From positions 1 to 37,695 of the forward strand of contig JBCBGC010000077.1 in assembly GCA_038527215.1 (NCBI GenBank): a DNA stretch of 37,695 nucleotides, given 5' to 3'. The stretch is from JAWPMV01 sp038527215. Lineage in GTDB: Bacteria > Bacteroidota > Bacteroidia > J057. The notes below the pieces were generated by a model. That model searched no databases. It worked only from the letters and a program-made list of their open reading frames with translations, and had not been told where the DNA came from. The position numbers were made by a program, and so were the translations under genes. Numbering within the stretch: the stretch's first letter is position 1; the number at the start of each line of letters is the position of its first letter. This document shows, piece after piece, positions 34,672 through 37,695 of this stretch.

Positions 34672-36876
34672 TCAACCTTCTACCCTGGCGCTGATTTTGT
34701 CACCTAGTCTTCGGATTAATTGCTCAATCTCTTTTCCTTTGACTGGCTTGGATAAAAAGTCAACCATCCCGGCTGCTTCACATCTTTCCCGGTCTTCTTC
34801 TCTGGCATTGGCTGTCAGGGCGATAATCAGCGGTTTTTGCTTAATCTCAGGATCTTCCAATATCGCCTTTGTCGCTTCGAGGCCGTCCATCTCCGGCATT
34901 TGCATATCCATGAAGATGAGATCAAAGGAATGATGTCGAGCTGCTTCCCAGGCCAATTTCCCATTCGCAGCCAATTGCGTGGTGAAGCCCATTTTCTCCA
35001 GCAACCGCAGCATAAATTTCTGGTTGATCCGGTTATCCTCAGCCAGGAGAATGTTGATCGGATACTCCTCTGCCAGGTTTTCGTAAGAAGCCTTCTTTAC
35101 CGGTTGGATATCCGCCTGCTTACCCAGGGCATACAGGAGCGTAGAGCCCAAAACTTTGAATCGCGTGGGTTTAAAGAGGCAGCGGAAAAAATGATCCCTT
35201 TCTGATTTGGGAATTTCCGTATCGGAGCTGAGCAAAATGCAGGGGATAGCTGTAAAAGCCTGAAACTTCTGCATCTGCTTGCTCAATTGATATCCATTGA
35301 TATTGGGCATCTGATAATCGGATATAATCAAGTCTGGGAATTGCAGACAGTTGACGGCTTCCGCCAAGGCTGCTTCCGGAGAAAGAAAAGAGGTATAGGT
35401 TAATCCCCAATTTTCACATTGCTTTTCCAAAACGGAAAGGTTGAGCTGATAGTCATCAATCAGCCAAACATGTTTGCCTTCTAAATAGGAAAAATTCAAT
35501 TCGTCTCGCGGAATCGGTTTAGGATCTTTCTTGAGTTTCAGGTTAAAATAGAAATCCGAATTTTTTCCCATCTGACTCTTTACCGCTATCTCTCCTCCCA
35601 TCAGGTTGACCAACTTTTTGGAAATGGTTAAGCCCAGCCCTGTCCCGCCGTATTTACGGGTCGTGGAACTATCAGCCTGGGTAAAGGCCTGAAAGAGCTT
35701 TCGCTGCTGCTCCGGGGTGATGCCTATTCCACTATCTACCACATGAAACTCAAGGTCCAATGCATCCTGCGACTGTGATAACAAGTTCACTCGGAGATAT
35801 ACATGCCCTTCGTGGGTAAATTTGATGGCATTGCCCAGCAGGTTCAACAGAATCTGCCTGATGCGAACGGGATCAGCTAAGACGTATTGAGGAATGTTCG
35901 AATCCCAATCATAAAAGGTTTCCAAATCCTTTCTCCCCAACATGGGACTCAATAAAGCCATGGTATCCTCGATCACATCGATCAAGTCACAGGAAGTTTC
36001 TTCGATCAGCAGTTTACCGGACTCTATCTTGGAAAGATCCAGGATATCGTTGATAATCGTCAGGAGACTCTCCGCACTGAAACTGATGGCTTGGACATAT
36101 TCGCGCTGCTCTTGATTGAGGAAAGTTTGACCGAGCAGTTCCGACATGCCAATGATGCCATTCATGGGCGTTCTGATCTCGTGACTCATATTGGCTAAAA
36201 AGGCGGATTTAGCTTTTGTAGCCTCCTCAGCAGCAACCAAAGCCACTTCCAGATCGGTATTTTTATCTTTTAGCGCTTCTGCATCTTTTTCCCTTTGGGC
36301 AAATGCAGCTTGTAAATCCCGCATCAAGGGCCTGAAAATCCATCTTGCTTCTACCCCAAGCAGACCGAGGGCAATCAGCAGGATAGCATATTCCAGGATA
36401 CTTAAGTCACTGGTTTTGGCGCGCGAATGGGCCGCATACTGGCTGACTATGCGATTCATGAGCGGCAAATAAGCCGACTCGAAGCGGTATAGCTCATCCA
36501 GAGAACCTAGCTCGTCTTTTTCGAGGATCTCCTGGATGATCCCCAGGTAGCCCTGGCGATAAACTTCCAGGCTATCAAACTTCCTGCGGAGGGCAGGGGT
36601 CTGCAAGGCAAGACTGGCCTCATCATTCCGTAACCAGGCATGAGCGCCTTCCCAGAGGGCCATACTTTTACTCAATGCTGCTTCCCATTCGCTTTTGCCT
36701 TCTTCAGAAGTGGCTAAGGTGAAAGCCAAGGTTTGCTTGGCAATTCTCTGGCTTAGCATCCGCTGCCTCCCGGCAATATTGATGACTTCGGCATCTCCTC
36801 CCTGTTTGGCGATCTGCCGTTGTAGCAGTATCTGACTGATGATCAGCAAACAGCCGATTGCACTCAATCCTAGCAA
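34672..36876 (-). CDS. Hybrid histidine kinase with PilJ-type sensor and two receivers
   Basis: The 734-residue frame begins with a TTG at 36876. The first transmembrane span follows, then a PilJ-type N-terminal motif (INIAGRQRMLSQRIAKQTLAF) as the periplasmic sensor. A second span covers about 160-176 (ILEYAILLIALGLLGVE). The HisKA motif FLANMSHEIRTPMNG has His232, the ATPase domain follows (GTGLGLTISKKLVNLMGG), and there are two receivers with Asp520 and Asp657. No HPt is present, so phosphorelay would go to a separate protein. The frame remains open to 36999 (IYPEIKHIRKKYLLGLSA), and no ATG lies in it. The true start is therefore uncertain and may be an alternative codon upstream. Its target gene is not in the window. 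Confidence 0.9.
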   Translation of the reverse strand: MLGLSAIGCLLIISQILLQRQIAKQGGDAEVINIAGRQRMLSQRIAKQTLAFTLATSEEGKSEWEAALSKSMALWEGAHAWLRNDEASLALQTPALRRKFDSLEVYRQGYLGIIQEILEKDELGSLDELYRFESAYLPLMNRIVSQYAAHSRAKTSDLSILEYAILLIALGLLGVEARWIFRPLMRDLQAAFAQREKDAEALKDKNTDLEVALVAAEEATKAKSAFLANMSHEIRTPMNGIIGMSELLGQTFLNQEQREYVQAISFSAESLLTIINDILDLSKIESGKLLIEETSCDLIDVIEDTMALLSPMLGRKDLETFYDWDSNIPQYVLADPVRIRQILLNLLGNAIKFTHEGHVYLRVNLLSQSQDALDLEFHVVDSGIGITPEQQRKLFQAFTQADSSTTRKYGGTGLGLTISKKLVNLMGGEIAVKSQMGKNSDFYFNLKLKKDPKPIPRDELNFSYLEGKHVWLIDDYQLNLSVLEKQCENWGLTYTSFLSPEAALAEAVNCLQFPDLIISDYQMPNINGYQLSKQMQKFQAFTAIPCILLSSDTEIPKSERDHFFRCLFKPTRFKVLGSTLLYALGKQADIQPVKKASYENLAEEYPINILLAEDNRINQKFMLRLLEKMGFTTQLAANGKLAWEAARHHSFDLIFMDMQMPEMDGLEATKAILEDPEIKQKPLIIALTANAREEDRERCEAAGMVDFLSKPVKGKEIEQLIRRLGDKISARVEG

Positions 36877-37351
36877 GTATTTTTTCCGAATATGCTTGAT
36901 TTCTGGATAGATAGTTTTCTTGACTAAATGTTCATGATCTAAAATACCCAGGATTGAATTATTTAGGAGGTCAATACGCGGGAGATTATTACAGAGATAT
37001 TAGCCGGGCAAATGAGCTAAATTTCGGATGAAAAGACCCTGGTACGTATCATCTCTTAGACCATAGCGTAAGCTGGACCATGTCTACAGTTCCCAGCGGT
37101 CTTTGTAAGGAGCAAACTGGAGCGAATGCTTCCCTCCAATATGCTGGACAAGGACTGTCTGGTATTTAAAGAGGAGGGGAAAATTACTTGGCCATCTGCC
37201 CAAATATCCTCAACTTATTAAGCCCAGGGTCGGTTATAGGCGGGCATGCAAAAGGAGCGCTACCTTACCTGATCGGTGCACGGGATCAAACACGGCTTGG
37301 TTCTTGGCTCGGTCAAGCCTGGGGAAGGGCCTCTGCAAGCAAAAAGAAAAA
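36877..37351. other. Divergent promoter stretch without a clear gene
   Basis: The first 120 bases probably still code for the N-terminus of the kinase (see that entry). The remaining bases hold no recognisable gene; a short frame near 37072-37218 (LPSNMLDKDCLVFKEEG) has no family and is not called. A 6-bp inverted pair (ggcttg at 37294, caagcc at 37314) lies before the last gene. Confidence 0.35.
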
Positions 37352-37695
37352 ATGAGAAGCATTTATTTCGTCATACTCATATTGACTATAATCCTATCCT
37401 CCTGTGGCGTAACAGGGCTTAGGCAAAAGCTTGATCAGGATAAAGCATCTATTTCTTTGGATCATCCTGACTTAGAAAAATCTATTCTGAATTTCTCCAA
37501 GAGGGTTCTCAAAGAAAATGTAAGGGTTGTCATGCATGACCGAGTCGCCATGAACTATTGGGATATTCAAATGATTTTCGAAGCTGACGATTTCAGGTCC
37601 GATCATTTCAGCAGCTATACCACTTATTCTGATGGGCAGAATTTTGATACATCGATTGACGGAAAATATGATGGGGTCATTTTATGCGTAGCCAC
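37352..37695 (+). CDS. Lipoprotein gene, cut by the window end
   Basis: The ATG at 37352 opens a frame with a lipoprotein signal peptide (MRSIYFVILILTIILSSC, lipobox LSSC), followed by a globular start (GVTGLRQKLDQDKASISLDH, ILNFSKRVLKENVRVVMH, FEADDFRSDHFSSYTTY). It stays open through the last base of the window, so at least 114 residues are present and the C-terminus is missing. No family is recognised. It diverges from the hybrid kinase and may be separately expressed. Confidence 0.65.
   Translation, partial: MRSIYFVILILTIILSSCGVTGLRQKLDQDKASISLDHPDLEKSILNFSKRVLKENVRVVMHDRVAMNYWDIQMIFEADDFRSDHFSSYTTYSDGQNFDTSIDGKYDGVILCVA

Noticed and set aside
1..37695. CRISPR array, tRNA, rRNA or intact insertion sequence
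   Set aside because: I found no regular direct-repeat array, no tRNA-like cloverleaf and no transposase by eye; a covariance-model scan would be needed to be certain for small RNAs.

Overview
The window looks like a chromosomal segment of a Bacteroidota bacterium, probably in or near the Saprospiria. The reasons are a secreted protein with a C-terminal type IX secretion (T9SS) sorting domain, a Bacteroidetes-type TTTG-N20-TAnnTTTG promoter before acnB, weak Shine-Dalgarno sites, several beta-barrel and helical families typical of that phylum, and an AcnB-type aconitase. No tRNA, rRNA, CRISPR array, integrase or intact insertion sequence was seen. The species assignment is inference.

Layout. 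1-2157: an unknown beta-rich protein, an outer-membrane barrel and two gene remnants (an XRE-type HTH and a C-terminal fragment). 2299-4621: an MBOAT/SGNH pair of the polysaccharide O-acetylation type. 5300-8107: acnB. 8423-10304: a minus-strand trio of a VanZ-like membrane protein, an HpaA-family protein and a small barrel. 10521-12194: a CBS-like/HEPN protein and its upstream partner. 12415-14628: a T9SS cargo and a convergent helical-repeat protein.

14824-30753 is the most interesting part. A tightly packed plus-strand operon (14824-23742) encodes a PP2C phosphatase, a membrane Ser/Thr kinase with five TE[VA]Y repeats and an SH3b tail, a coiled-coil protein, a ClpB-D2-like AAA+ ATPase with a degenerate first AAA module, an NrdG-like radical SAM protein, and an FHA protein flanked by zinc ribbons. 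Facing it on the minus strand are a TIR-TPR protein and a TPR-CHAT protease (29877-23919), preceded by a cassette of three small genes (30753-29997) that includes a YidD-like protein. My reading is that the kinase, phosphatase and FHA protein form a phospho-switch that controls an AAA+ remodelling machine and possibly the two effector-type proteins (a candidate NADase and a candidate caspase-like protease). That link between the two arms is inferred from position only.

31187-37695: a DUF1772-like membrane protein, the 3' remnant of an FG-GAP repeat gene that still has its terminator, a four-TM protein, a lipoprotein esterase, a hybrid sensor kinase with two receivers, and a lipoprotein gene cut by the window end. 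The window also has several gene-free stretches of 200-600 bases; apart from the hairpins and the promoter listed, I see little in them.
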